Below, piece by piece: positions 1 through 10,215 of a DNA stretch of 64,000 bases. The notes below the pieces were generated by a model. The model did not search any database. It was not told where the DNA came from and saw only the letters and a program-made list of their open reading frames with translations. Position 1 is the stretch's first letter. Each line of letters opens with the position of its first letter. Position numbers and translations under genes: made by a program. The stretch covers positions 144,690-208,689 of the forward strand of contig JAANYP010003744.1 of assembly GCA_020465985.1 (NCBI GenBank). Reading direction: 5' to 3'. Source of the DNA: Centrapalus pauciflorus (taxonomy: Eukaryota; Streptophyta; Magnoliopsida; Asterales; Asteraceae).

Positions 1-321
1 CATTGCCAGCAAATCTTTTCTCTAAAGCAATCCAAAGGGAATAAGTAGTATAAGTTTTTTAAACTGATGTTGATAAGCATTAGGAATGGCTATCTGTAAA
101 AGTGTAAGAGCTTTCACTTAATTCATTCTAGTCTTTCTTTCAAGTTCAGTCTTTGGTGGTGTTTTTATGGGCTTGCCCTCAGCATCAAGTTCAGGATCAA
201 CTACGGGAGGAAATTGAATGTGCTGTTGAATCCTGAGTTTCCACATCTCGAACTCAGTGGGTTTGAGCATAGGAACTTTGAGTCCTTGCCCAGATCCACT
301 ACTGCTATTATCAAATTCCAT
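1..321 (-). pseudogene. gag: R1 gag, N-terminal fragment with stops
   Basis: The minus-strand frame starts with Met at 321, about 60 bases after the primer-binding site, and gives MEFDNSSSGSGQGLKVPML followed by KPTEFEMWKLRIQQHIQ. This is the usual start of a copia Gag: a short leader and then a conserved motif containing W and RI. The frame reaches a stop at 118-120. Downstream, recognisable Gag sequence (ALTLLQIAIPNAYQHQFKK) continues in the same frame with further stops down to the window edge. Gag would form the virus-like particle. This copy cannot encode a full protein. No zinc knuckle is reached inside the window. Confidence 0.75.
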
Positions 322-381
322 TGCCGAAAAATAATAATTTTAAAAGAAAGCTTCTGACTTTGAAAATAAAGAAAAACTTGT

Positions 382-394
382 GGCTTTGATACCA
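382..394 (-). other. R1 primer-binding site (initiator tRNA-Met type)
   Basis: Minus strand TGGTATCAAAGCC, two bases after the LTR end. It differs by one base from the usual plant primer-binding site TGGTATCAGAGCC, complementary to the 3' end of initiator tRNA-Met. It primes minus-strand DNA synthesis. Confidence 0.85.
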
Positions 395-396
395 CT

Positions 397-794
397 TGTC
401 AGGATCTAAAATCACGACCTAAGATTAACTGGTTTTAATAAATCAGAGTATAAACCAATAACCTTGTATTGAATCAAAGTCCAATTAAGAAGTTTGCGGA
501 ATAACACTTATTGTTTTAAGAAAAGCTTTCAGAACAAATAACACATAAATATAACCAAAAGTCAAATCTTCAAATATAAATCTTTTCCTGATTTTCAATA
601 CTTTCTGTTTGTTAAACTGTTGAGTAGCTTGAAGTCCATATGTTGAGAAGCTTGAACTTGAGCAACTTGAATATTTAACTCTAACAGCTTGAACTTTTGT
701 ACTAGCAGCTTGAACTTTGTCATTACACAGAAAGTCTACTAACAGTATGAGAAATTTAACTAACAGCTTGACATACTTAGAATATTTCCCAACA
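397..794 (-). repeat. R1 5' LTR (family alpha), internally deleted
   Basis: Read on the minus strand it starts TGTTGGGAAATATTC and ends in TGACA, matching both ends of the 775 bp LTR at 9441-10215. At 398 bp it is about half that length: the TA/GA microsatellite and the paired-hairpin segment of the longer copy are missing. It keeps the family's repeated TTCAAGCTGCT-like motif. TG...CA termini are intact. Confidence 0.88.
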
Positions 795-819
795 AAATCA
801 AACTGTTGTGATTCTTTTT

Positions 820-2749
820 CAGAACAAATCCATCCAGATGATTAAGAAGATGGACTGTTTGCTCTTAATGCTGAAGATTTAGAACAAATCCATCCAGATG
901 ATTTAGAAGTGATGGACTTGAAATGGCAGCATCCTATGTTGACAATGAGGGCCAAAAGAATTCTGAAAAGAACTGGCAGACCAAACTTTCAAGCCAGATC
1001 AGAAGGCAACCCAGCATTTGATAAATCAAAGGTTGAATGCTTTAAATGCCACAAGCTTGGCCACTTTGCTGGAGAATGCAGATCCCAAGGTCAGTAGCCA
1101 CCAAGACCCCAGAAAACTAATCAAACTTCATCATCACAAGCTCTTGTCTCTCAAGAAGACAATGTGTTTGACTGGAGTGATCAGACAGAAGAGGAGTTTC
1201 AAAATCAAGTTCTTATGGCAGAAACATCTAATGTCACTTCCACTGAACTACCATCTGAGGTAAATGCTAAACTCTGTTCTCAAACATGCAAAAATATGGT
1301 TAAAAAGTACATAGATCATAATGAGAGCATGTGCAAAACTCTAGCTAAGATGGAAGAAAGGAGATATGAGTATATGCAGGCTATAGAAGATCTTGAAATA
1401 CAGATCAATGACTGTAAGCATAATGAGATTCAGATGGGACATGATAGAACACATCATGAGTGGGAGAAAAAGGAACTGAATAAGAAAATAGAGACCCTAA
1501 ATAAGAAACTAGATGAGGCTGAACAGAAGGTATTAGAAGCTAACAAGAAAATAGAATCTATTAGTATAGATTTCGGTAGCTTCAAACTGGCCAATCAAAG
1601 GCTAGAACACCTAATGGAGGTCCAATTTAAAGATAGGGTAAAATCTCAACTTAATCCCAAAGAAGGTATAGGATACAAAGCCACTCCACCCCCATACAAC
1701 AACAAATACATTCATCCCATGAGTGAAGTTGCTGATAGGCTTGTGAATGAACCATTAGATGAGACAATGAAAACTGTAGATCCTATCCTTGAAGACAGGC
1801 CTGAATCTAAAGAAGAATTGATTCCAAATGAAGGCTGTGAGTATAAAGAAGTTGAGGGAAATTTCAAAACAATGAGTGCACCAGTAGAACCTCCTACTTC
1901 CAGTTTCATTAAAAACCTCAATGAGAAAGGAAAAGGGAAGATGAGTGTATGCAATAATGCTCCACATGTTTCTGTACCTTCTAACTGTAACATTGCATCT
2001 TCCTCAAAAACTAATAAGAGGGGTAAGATTGTTCCAATATGCACATGCCTAAACCATTGTGTACAAAAGTTTCCCACACAACAGCAGGTGAGGAGAAATC
2101 AAAAGAACAAGAACCAGTTGTAGTCCAACAAAACTAGTTCTCCAATCAAAACAGTCAAAAGATGTTTCCATTGTGGCAGGAAAAACCATTTGGCCAGGCA
2201 TTGTCTATATAAACCAACTGTTGCACAACAGACTGTGGTTCAAAAACAGGAAATTGTTCAAAACTCAAAAAATTCAAAGGCCAAACCTCCTGTTACACCA
2301 GTTTCAAAGAAGACAGTTGACCACAGGTACTTAAAAGTCAATAAAAAATAGCCTACACACACCAAAAACAAGTTTTAGCAAAATACAAAGCAACCATTAA
2401 AAAGGTATGGCGTGTTAAAGGAAAAAACACATATCAAACTACTGATGCAAATGTTAGAACTGTTAAGTCTGAAGTCGGAACTGGTAGTGCAAATTCTGAA
2501 GCTGTTAGCACTAAAAAACCAGTTCAAACTACTAAGTCTAAAACTGGAACTGGTAGTGGATCTTCTGAGACTGTTAATGAAAAAGTTGGAAAGAACACCC
2601 GGATACCTCATGTTATAACTAAATACTCTTCACAAAACCCACCAGTCGATGTCACTAAGTTTAAAAAAACACAAACAGTGTTTAGTTATGTCAATGCACA
2701 AGGACAACCCAAAACCAATTTGGTTTGGGTTTACTCTACTACTAACTGA
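820..2749 (+). pseudogene. gag: R2 gag (nucleocapsid, coiled coil and C-terminus)
   Basis: Gag-type sequence is visible from about 820. A motif DLEVMDLKWQHPMLTMRAKR precedes a CCHC knuckle CFKCHKLGHFAGEC (1039-1080). A region rich in E, K and L follows (about 1290-1620) and looks like a coiled coil. A second knuckle, CFHCGRKNHLARHC, lies near 2164-2205. The C-terminus is reopened in another frame (about 2396-2749) and ends in WVYSTTN before an in-frame TGA (2747-2749). The frame is broken near 1097, 1160 and 2121, so there is no intact Gag. The same order, with two knuckles flanking a coiled coil, is seen in R3 and R9. The first 60 bases include a partial tandem duplication. Confidence 0.8.
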
Positions 2750-2764
2750 GCTTTTTCTGTGCAG
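2741..2764 (+). promoter_or_regulatory. R2 gag-pol boundary: in-frame stop plus splice-acceptor-like sequence
   Basis: ACTAAC is followed by TGA (2747-2749), then GCTTTTTCTGTGCAG ending at 2764, just before the protease frame, which is the same frame as the end of gag. CTAAC, a pyrimidine run and CAG/G have the form of a plant branch point and 3' splice site. The same layout occurs in the beta family at 16636-16659 and 62933-62956. Whether it acts by splicing, by stop readthrough or not at all is unknown. Confidence 0.5.
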
Positions 2765-5700
2765 GGCAACCACAGGACCCAACATAAGACAACATGGCAT
2801 ATGGACAGTGGATGCTCTAGGCACATGACAGGTAATTATGAATGCTTGTCAAACTTCAAAAGCTTTGAAGGATGGTTTATTGCATTTGGAGGCAACTCCA
2901 AGGGAGGTAAGGTAAACGGTAAGGGTACTGTCAAAGCAGGCAACATGTTATTTAATGATATTTTGTATGTTGAACAGCTAAAGTACAATTTATTAAGTGT
3001 GTCTCAAATCTGTGACAAACAAAATATTGTTTTGTTCACAGACTCTGAGTGTATTGTCCTTTCAAAGGATTTTAAAATCCCTGAAAATCTTGTTTTACTT
3101 AGAACACCAAGAAAGGACAATGTCTACTCTTTGGACACATATCTTTTATCCAAATCAAATACTTTAAGTTGTTTGATATCCAAAGCATCATCAAATGAGT
3201 ATGCTCTTTGGCACAGAAGGATGTGTCACATGAACTTCAAATCTATGAATATTTTAGTTATAAAGAATTTGGTAAGAGGTTTACCACAAAAGGAGTTCAT
3301 ATGTGATGATCATTGTGTAGCATGTCTCAAAGGCAAGCAACACAAAACTTCTCATAAGGCCAAAGAGGTAAATTCAATCTCATCTGCTCTTCATCTTATT
3401 CATATGGATCTCTTAGATCCAACATCTGTTTTGAGTTTGAATAAAAGAGTTTACTGTCTACTCATTGTTGATGATTTCACCTGATTTACATGGGTTTACT
3501 TTCTTAGGACTAAGGATGAAACTGATGAGATAGTCAAATCCTTTATTCTTAAGATAGAAAACCAATCAAATTTAAAAGTTTAGGTGATCAGATCAGATAA
3601 TGGAACTAAGTTTAAAAAAATCATATCCTAAACAATTTCTGTGAGTCTAAAGGCATTGCAAGGCAATATAGTGCACCTAGAACACCACAACAAAATGGTG
3701 TAGCTGAAAGGAAGAATAGAACTTTAAAAGAGGCTGCTAGAACCATGCTAGCTGATTCCCAACTGCCAATGACCTTTTGGGCAGAGGCAGTAAATACAAC
3801 TTGTTATGTGCTAAATAGGGTTCAAATTGTTCAGTCACAAGGGAAAACTCCATATGAGTTATTCCATCACAGAGTTCCCTTAGTAGCCTTTCTAAAACCT
3901 TTTGGTTGGTCATGCACTATTCTTCACACTAAAACTCACTTAGGAAAGTTTGAAAGTAAGGCTGAAGACGGTTTCTTTATAGGTTACTCTATTCAAAGCA
4001 AAGCCTATAGAGTATATAACAGTGTGTCTAAAACCATTGAAGAAAGTGCCAATGTTGAGTTTAATGAAGACACTACAAATATCAAAGGCACTGGTCCTGA
4101 TTGGTTGTTTGATTTAGATTCCCTAACAAATTCTCTGAGCTTTGTTGAGTGTACTATAGGAACTGCTGATAACAGTGTTGAAGACAGTGTTGAAACTGTC
4201 AGTCCAAATCCTCATGCTGGTACCACAAATAGTCAAGCTATTGGCATAAAGTTTCCAACAATTGCAGAGTCTGCAACATGGGATGAGTATACTGTACTGC
4301 CACTTCTATCTTGTGACCCACCAGGGGTCCTGATTGATCAACACGACACAAATCCAGAGTACGAAGTGCCAATCCCAAGCCCTGCAGTAACAGCTCCATC
4401 CAATAGGGACACAGTCCCATCCTCTGATCAAGCTGTCATTGGAGCAGAATCCTCAAGTGGTACTGAAGGTGATGATACAAATCTGGGAAAATCATTTCAG
4501 ACAGAAAGAGAACCCACACTCAGGGTTCACAAGTATCATCCTCTCAACCATATAATGGGACACCCACGCACTCCTGTGTAGACAAGGACAATGGTTCACA
4601 AGGAGTCCACTGATGCTGAATCAGCAGTCCCTGAATTCAGTCTAGCTGCCTTTGAACATGCATGCTTCATGTCACAATTAGAACCAAAGAAGGCATCTGA
4701 GGCTCTGAAAGATCCATCTTGGGTTGAGGCAATGCAAGAAGAACTTTTGCAATTCAAGATTCGGAATGTATGGACTCTAGTTGAATTACCTAAAGGAAAG
4801 AGGGCAATTGGTACAAGATGGGTTTTCAGAAACAAGAAGGATAAGAAAGGTGTGGTGATCAAGAACAAAGCAAGATTGGTAGCTCAAGGATACACTAAAG
4901 AAGAAGGAATAGATTATGATGATGTCTTTGCCCCAGTAGCATTGATAGAAGCCATCAGATTGTTCCTAGCTTATGCCAGTTTCAAAGGGTTCAAAGTGTA
5001 ACAAATGGATGTGAAATCTGCATTCTTGTATGGTACAATTGAAGAAGAGGTTTATGTGTGTCAACCCCCTGGATTTGAGGACTATATGTATCCAGACAGA
5101 GTCTATAAGTTAGACAAAGCCCTCTATGGACTCCACCAAGCCCCAAGAGCATGGTATGACACTTTGTCTTCATACCTTCTACAAAATGGATTCAAGAGAG
5201 GTACTCTGGACAAGACATTGTTCACAAAGTCCATCAAATCAGATATTCTACTTGTCCAGATATATGTTGATGACATAATTTTTGGATCAACAAATGACAT
5301 TCTGTGCCAGGAGTTTGAAACCTTGATGCACAAAAAGTTTCAAATGAGTTCAATGGGAGAACTCACTTTCTTTCTAGGATTGCAGGTCAAGCAGAAACCC
5401 ACTGGTCTTTTTATAAGTCAATCAAAGTATGTAAATGACATCCTGGAAAAGCTTGGATACCAGGATACCAAAGTTGCTAGCACTCCAATGGACACTCACA
5501 AGCAGCTTGATGCAGACAAAGACGGAGTGCATGTAGATATTCACTTATATAGATCCTTAATAGGTTCGCTAATGTATCTCACATCTTCTAGACCTGATAT
5601 ATTGTTTGCTGTTTGTGTTTGTGCCAGGTTTCAATGTGCTCCAAAGGACTCACATTTGTTTGTTGTTAAGAGAATCTTTAGATACCTCAAGGGACAACCA

Positions 5701-6207
5701 AAATTGGGACGATGGTATCCTAAGGACTCTCCTCTTGAACTAACAGTCTATTCTGACGGTGACTATGGAGGTTGCAACATAGACAGAAAATTCACAACTG
5801 GTGGATGTCAATATCTAGGAGCAAGACTGGTCTCTTGGTAGTGCAAAAAGCAGACCACTATTTCCACCTCATCTACTGAAGCAGAATATGTTGTAGCTGC
5901 CAGCTGCTGTTCCCAAGTGATGTGGATTCAGAATCAACTGAGAGACTATGATATGAACTTCCTATCTACTCCTATTTACATTGACAACTCAAGTGCAATA
6001 AGCATTGTACAAAATCCAGTGAAATTTCCCAAAACCAAGCACATAGACATTAGATTTCATTTTATAAGAGACTGTAATGAGAAGAAACTAATTCAAGTTA
6101 CCAAAATTCATACAGATGATCAATTAGCTGATCTATTTACAAGACCATTTGATGTAGGAAGATTCACCTTCCTAGTATCAAATATTGGTATGGTTAATAT
6201 GGATTAA
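2750..6207 (+). pseudogene. pol: R2 pol: protease, integrase, reverse transcriptase, RNase H
   Basis: Copia-type Pol, domains in order. Aspartic protease: WHMDSGCSRHMTG near 2795. GAG-pre-integrase: LWHRRMCHMNF near 3210 and CVACLKGKQHK. Integrase core: HMDL near 3400, SDNGTKF near 3595, and PQQNGVAERKNR near 3690 carrying the third acidic residue. Reverse transcriptase: from about 4690, with catalytic YVDD at 5263-5274. RNase H: from about 5740, with STEAEYV near 5877, to the stop at 6205-6207. Defects are TGA at 3482-3484, a frameshift near 3615-3640, TAG at 4579-4581, TAA at 4999-5001 (where R3 has Tyr) and TAG at 5839-5841 just after the SW of RNase H. It is therefore recently dead but readable throughout. 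The product would process Gag, copy RNA to DNA and integrate it. Confidence 0.88.
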
Positions 6208-6590
6208 TTTGTTTTTTTTTTCATTATTCTCTCTTATTTAATGAGGAACATACTTATTGAATGTGCTTAGTTAAGGGGGAGACACTGTCTCATAAGAAAA
6301 TGCTTAATTTTCATCTAACACCTTGAGTCTATTCTCAGGCTGCTAGATCATTGTACTCGAACTGTTAGTTGTTTTCACTTGATCTGTCAAAGTGTGCAGG
6401 GTAAATCTGAAATTCCTTATAAGTGTGTGCGCGGGACTAGATATTTTTGAAATGCCAAAACCTTTAAAAGTCCCAGTTTCGTTCGATTGCAACTACCATT
6501 TGCAAAAATATCTTCCACTGTCTTTTCTTTCTCTCTCTGAGCGATTCGCACACAATCGATTCAAACCCCAAATCACCGTCTTGATCTCTA
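6208..6590 (+). other. R2 spacer between pol and ORF3
   Basis: No coding region. It holds a polypurine-like AAGGGGGAGA (6273-6282), which also occurs at 8102-8111 and at the true tract 9431-9439. A CT-rich stretch (about 6518-6540) precedes the ORF3 start. TTTAAAA near 6462 could be a weak TATA-like element, but this is much less clear than in R3. Confidence 0.5.
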
Positions 6591-9335
6591 ATGGAGTTTG
6601 TCAAAGAACACAACTGCCTTCCCTATTCTCTCAAACATACTGACCTTCAACCATTCCATGCCATGATGGACTTTCTTCGAAGTTCCCATATTCATCATGC
6701 TCTCACTATTAATCCCACCATATATGTCGCCCATATAGACCGGTTCTGGAAATCTGCCACAGTCAATACTTCTAATGGAGTCACTTCTTTTGCATCTATA
6801 ATCGATGGCAACCCCATTACCATCACTGGGGAGACAATAAGTCAACATTTGCATCTTCAAGATGCAACACGTATAGATGACCTCTCCCTTAATGCTTTAC
6901 ATGAATGACTTTTTGCAATAGGGTATAGGAGCCCTACTGATTCTTTTACTTTCTTTAAAGCACATTTTGCCCCTAAATGGAAATATCTTGTGCATATTAT
7001 ACAACAGTGTATAAGCCCTAAAAGAACTGGTTGGTCAGAATTTTCTTCAAATATTGCCACTGCCTTGGTGTGCTTATCAACGGGCCTAAAGAATGATTTT
7101 TCAGGGGATGTTAAGGCATCATGCCCTAAAGAATGGGAAATTTTTGATGTACCCACGGTTTTTGGCTGAAATAATTGCAAAGTCTTGCAATAACTTTAAA
7201 ATTCAGAAAAGGGTACATGTTTCTCATAGGCACTCTTTCCCATCAATCAAAAGACTTTTGAAACCAAGTGCCAACTTTCTAAATGTGGATGTCCCATTGC
7301 CTTCTGCAATGCTGGACATCAATACAAGAAACAGAGGAGAGGGTCCTGAGCAGGCTCAGCTATCCATTACTGCTTCACCCCCAGGACTCCAACCCACTCC
7401 TCATGATACAAACATCCCATCTGCTCCTTTTATTACACATACATCCCCATCCCCCACACTGCTAATGTATAAAAGACAAAGGGTTTCAGGAGCTCCTTCC
7501 TCCTCAGCCCAATTACAAGAGCCAAATATCCATGTGCAAGGGGACACTTCTACACAGAATATCGAAAGGAAACCCATTGAGGACACTCCCACCCTCAATT
7601 TGGAGGTGGACATCCCATCAGAGGATGTTCATATGGGTTTTGTGGCTGACACTACTAATGTCTCTACACAAGAGGCAAATTACAGTGTCAACATATCTAA
7701 GCCACACCCATGGCAACAGAGGGTGTGCAGGCACCTTCTGGAAGTCACGAGTACCAAGAACAAAGGGGCCCAGATGTTTCTACTTCTGGAATTCCTGTCA
7801 GTGATAGATCTCAAATGCCACTATCATTTGAAGATCTTGAGGCTAGTCTGCAACTCATGGCTTTAACAGATCAACAGCTGAAACCTGTTGTAGCTATCTT
7901 GGAACATTATAAGTCCATTATTGTTGCACAGGGGGCTCAAATCACAGCTTTGCAACAGTTACAGTAGCCCAACAACAAAGATTGGATTATTTTCATTGTG
8001 GGTTCACACTCTATGGTAACAAAATCATACAGCTTGAGAAGTTAGTTCGAACCCTACTTGCAAAGGTTTTTGGTCCACCTGGCCAAACCAATGCATCCAA
8101 AAAGGGGGAGAATCAGGAGATTCCTCATCCAGTCCAAACAGCTTCAACTTCCGCTCCAACAGTCTCAGTTTCTGGGCTAACAGTTCCAACAGCTACTCAA
8201 TTTGTTAGTCTAGAAACTCAAGCTGCTCCCACCAGGATAAGCGGAGTTGTCATCAGAGAAGGTTCTCAAGCTCCTGTCACAACAGTCCAATCCACAGCAT
8301 CAAATTCTAAAGACAATGGCAAAGGTATTCTGATTGAGTCTCCAAAGATCAAATTCTCTTCTAAAGAAGCCCAAGTTGCCCATGATGCTGAACTGGCAAG
8401 AAAACTAGCAGAATAACAAGATAAAATCTTAGACCAGCAAACCCATGAACCAATGAAAGATGATGAAACCTTAGGTGACTATCTAAGAGGGTTTGTGGTT
8501 AAGGAATATCAGAAGAAAAGGAGAATGCCAACAGGGCATTCAAAGGCAGAACATAGAAAATTTTTGATAAACTTCTCTGCTTTCAGCTAGAATATCAAGA
8601 GTAATTGCCCAGTCATGGTCAACAGAAAAGCTTCAGGCTTTATATGACAAAGAGAAGGAAAAAGAAAAAGCATCCAAAGCCTCCCAACAAGTCCAAGGTC
8701 CACAAGAACCAGTTCAAGCTGTTGCTAGTGATCCTCCTTCTGAAATCATTCATCAAGCAAAGTTTGATGAGGGTAAGAGAGTGTTGTTTGAACAACAATT
8801 ACAAAAGGCAATAGAAATCGAAAAGGCCCTACATCAGTATGACTTCTCTAAAGCTCCTATTACTTACTGCTATGCTAAATTAATGGATGACATTGATTTA
8901 GACTATCATTTTGTAATCAGAAGAGAGGCTGGTCCAGAAGAAGAGTATAAGAGCCTAGTTCAGCTGGCACAAAGACTAACTAGAGATGAACTGACAAATA
9001 TGCATCAAATTGGAAATGTCAGTCATTTAAGATCTCAATGCGTCTGGGTTCGACGAAATGTAAAAGATCTTAGAAGAATTTTTTATCCAGAGTCTACAAG
9101 AGTAGATATAGAAGCTGCCAAGAATATGAAGATTGTATAGCTTGATTTATATGCCAAATCAATGACATATAGACTCAAGCTTGCAGACGGATCCAGCAGG
9201 TTCTACGATTTTGAATTTCTCAATCTGCCAAACGCTTGGCTACTCTAAATGAGCTCAATGAAGATTAACTGTGATAAAGAGGAGTTGAAGAGAGATTTCA
9301 TAAAGGCAATAAGGCAGATACTTTCACAATTGTAA
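6591..9335 (+). pseudogene. R2 ORF3: uncharacterised protein downstream of pol
   Basis: This long reading frame lies between pol and the 3' LTR, where env-like ORFs sit in Sireviruses. The N-terminal domain starts at Met 6591 (MEFVKEHNCLPYSLKHTDLQ) and includes MMDFLRSSHIHHALTINP and, after a shift, KNGKFLMYPRFLAEII. A Pro/Ser/Thr-rich middle follows (7300-8330). A charged segment GKGILIESPKIKF then leads to DAELARKLAE near 8400. The C-terminal domain (about 8781-9335) contains LTRDELTNMHQIGNV. Stops at 6906, 8414 and 9138 and several frame changes break it. I see no signal peptide or membrane segment, so 'envelope' is not supported. R3 carries a clearly related N-terminal domain and R8 the same C-terminal domain. 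Function unknown. Confidence 0.75.
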
Positions 9336-9430
9336 GTTTTTGGATGCCTTAGTTTGTAAATAATAGTTTTACTTTGCTTTATTTCCTTATTTGTAAAAAA
9401 ACTTAAAGTCTTGTGTAAAGAATTTAAGTT

Positions 9431-9439
9431 AGGGGGAGA
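9431..9439 (+). other. R2 polypurine tract
   Basis: AGGGGGAGA, one base before the 3' LTR. It would prime plus-strand DNA synthesis. Confidence 0.8.
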
Positions 9440-9718
9440 TTGTTGGGAAATATTCTAAGTATGTCAAGCTGTTAGTTAGATTTCTCAGACTATTAGTAGT
9501 TTTTTTGTGTAATTACAATGTTCAAGCAGTTAGTTGAATAAGTTCGAGCTGCTAGTTCAAATGTTCAAGCTGCCAGAGTTAAAAGTTCAAGCTACTCAAC
9601 AGATTAACAACAGAAAGTGCTGAAATTCAGGAAGTGATTTATATTTCAGATTTGAATATCTTCCGAGCATATCTACTACCAGAGAAATCAGAGTTCCTCA
9701 AAGAAACAAATCAGAAGG

Positions 9719-9864
<146 letters not shown>

Positions 9865-9970
9865 TAGGTCTTTCTATTGTAAGTGTGTACGTGCAAGTTC
9901 TGTAATTTTGTGCTTCAATTGTAATTGCTTTCTAATTAAGTTTCTCAAGCCTCTAAGGTTGTAAAACCCT

Positions 9971-10010
9971 AAGAACAGTCTGTGTTCTTCGTCTAATCAA
10001 ACAGATTAGA
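9971..10010 (+). other. Two adjacent hairpins in the family alpha LTR
   Basis: Stem AAGAACA/TGTTCTT (9971-9977 and 9983-9989), then stem TCTAATC/GATTAGA (9992-9998 and 10004-10010), each with a five-base loop. Both stems are also present in the R8 LTR (about 57718-57757, inverse orientation) although the loop of the first differs. They may lie in the transcribed R region or near the polyadenylation site; this is inference. Confidence 0.55.
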
Positions 10011-10215
10011 GGTGATTGTAATCAGTGGGTTTGGCAATATAAAAGATTTAATTTTTTATTATATTTATTTATTATTTATTCTGAAAGTTTTCTTAAAATA
10101 ATTAAGTGTTATTCCGCAAACTTCTTAATTGGACTTTGATTCAATACAAGGTTATTGGTTTACACTCTGATTTATTCAAACCAGTTAATCTTAGGTGGTG
10201 ATTTTGATCTTGACA

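Larger units (their letters stand above)
1..794 (-). mobile_element. R1: 5' end of a Ty1/copia element (family alpha), cut by the window edge
   Basis: On the minus strand the order is LTR (794 to 397), primer-binding site (394 to 382), then the start of gag (321 downwards), so this is the 5' end of an element whose body lies left of the window. Its LTR is the same family as those at 9441-10215 and 57507-58166. The LTR abuts the interrupted gag of R2 at 794/795, which fits insertion of R1 into R2. The expected 5 bp duplication on the right side would be AAATC (795-799), but the partner copy is outside the window. Confidence 0.85.

Noticed and set aside
1712..2077. 121-codon minus-strand ORF opposite R2 gag
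   Set aside because: Shadow of the gag frame, no recognisable motif.
6591..9335. Calling ORF3 a viral envelope gene
   Set aside because: No signal peptide, transmembrane helix or cysteine pattern is visible in R2, R3 or R7; only its position is env-like.
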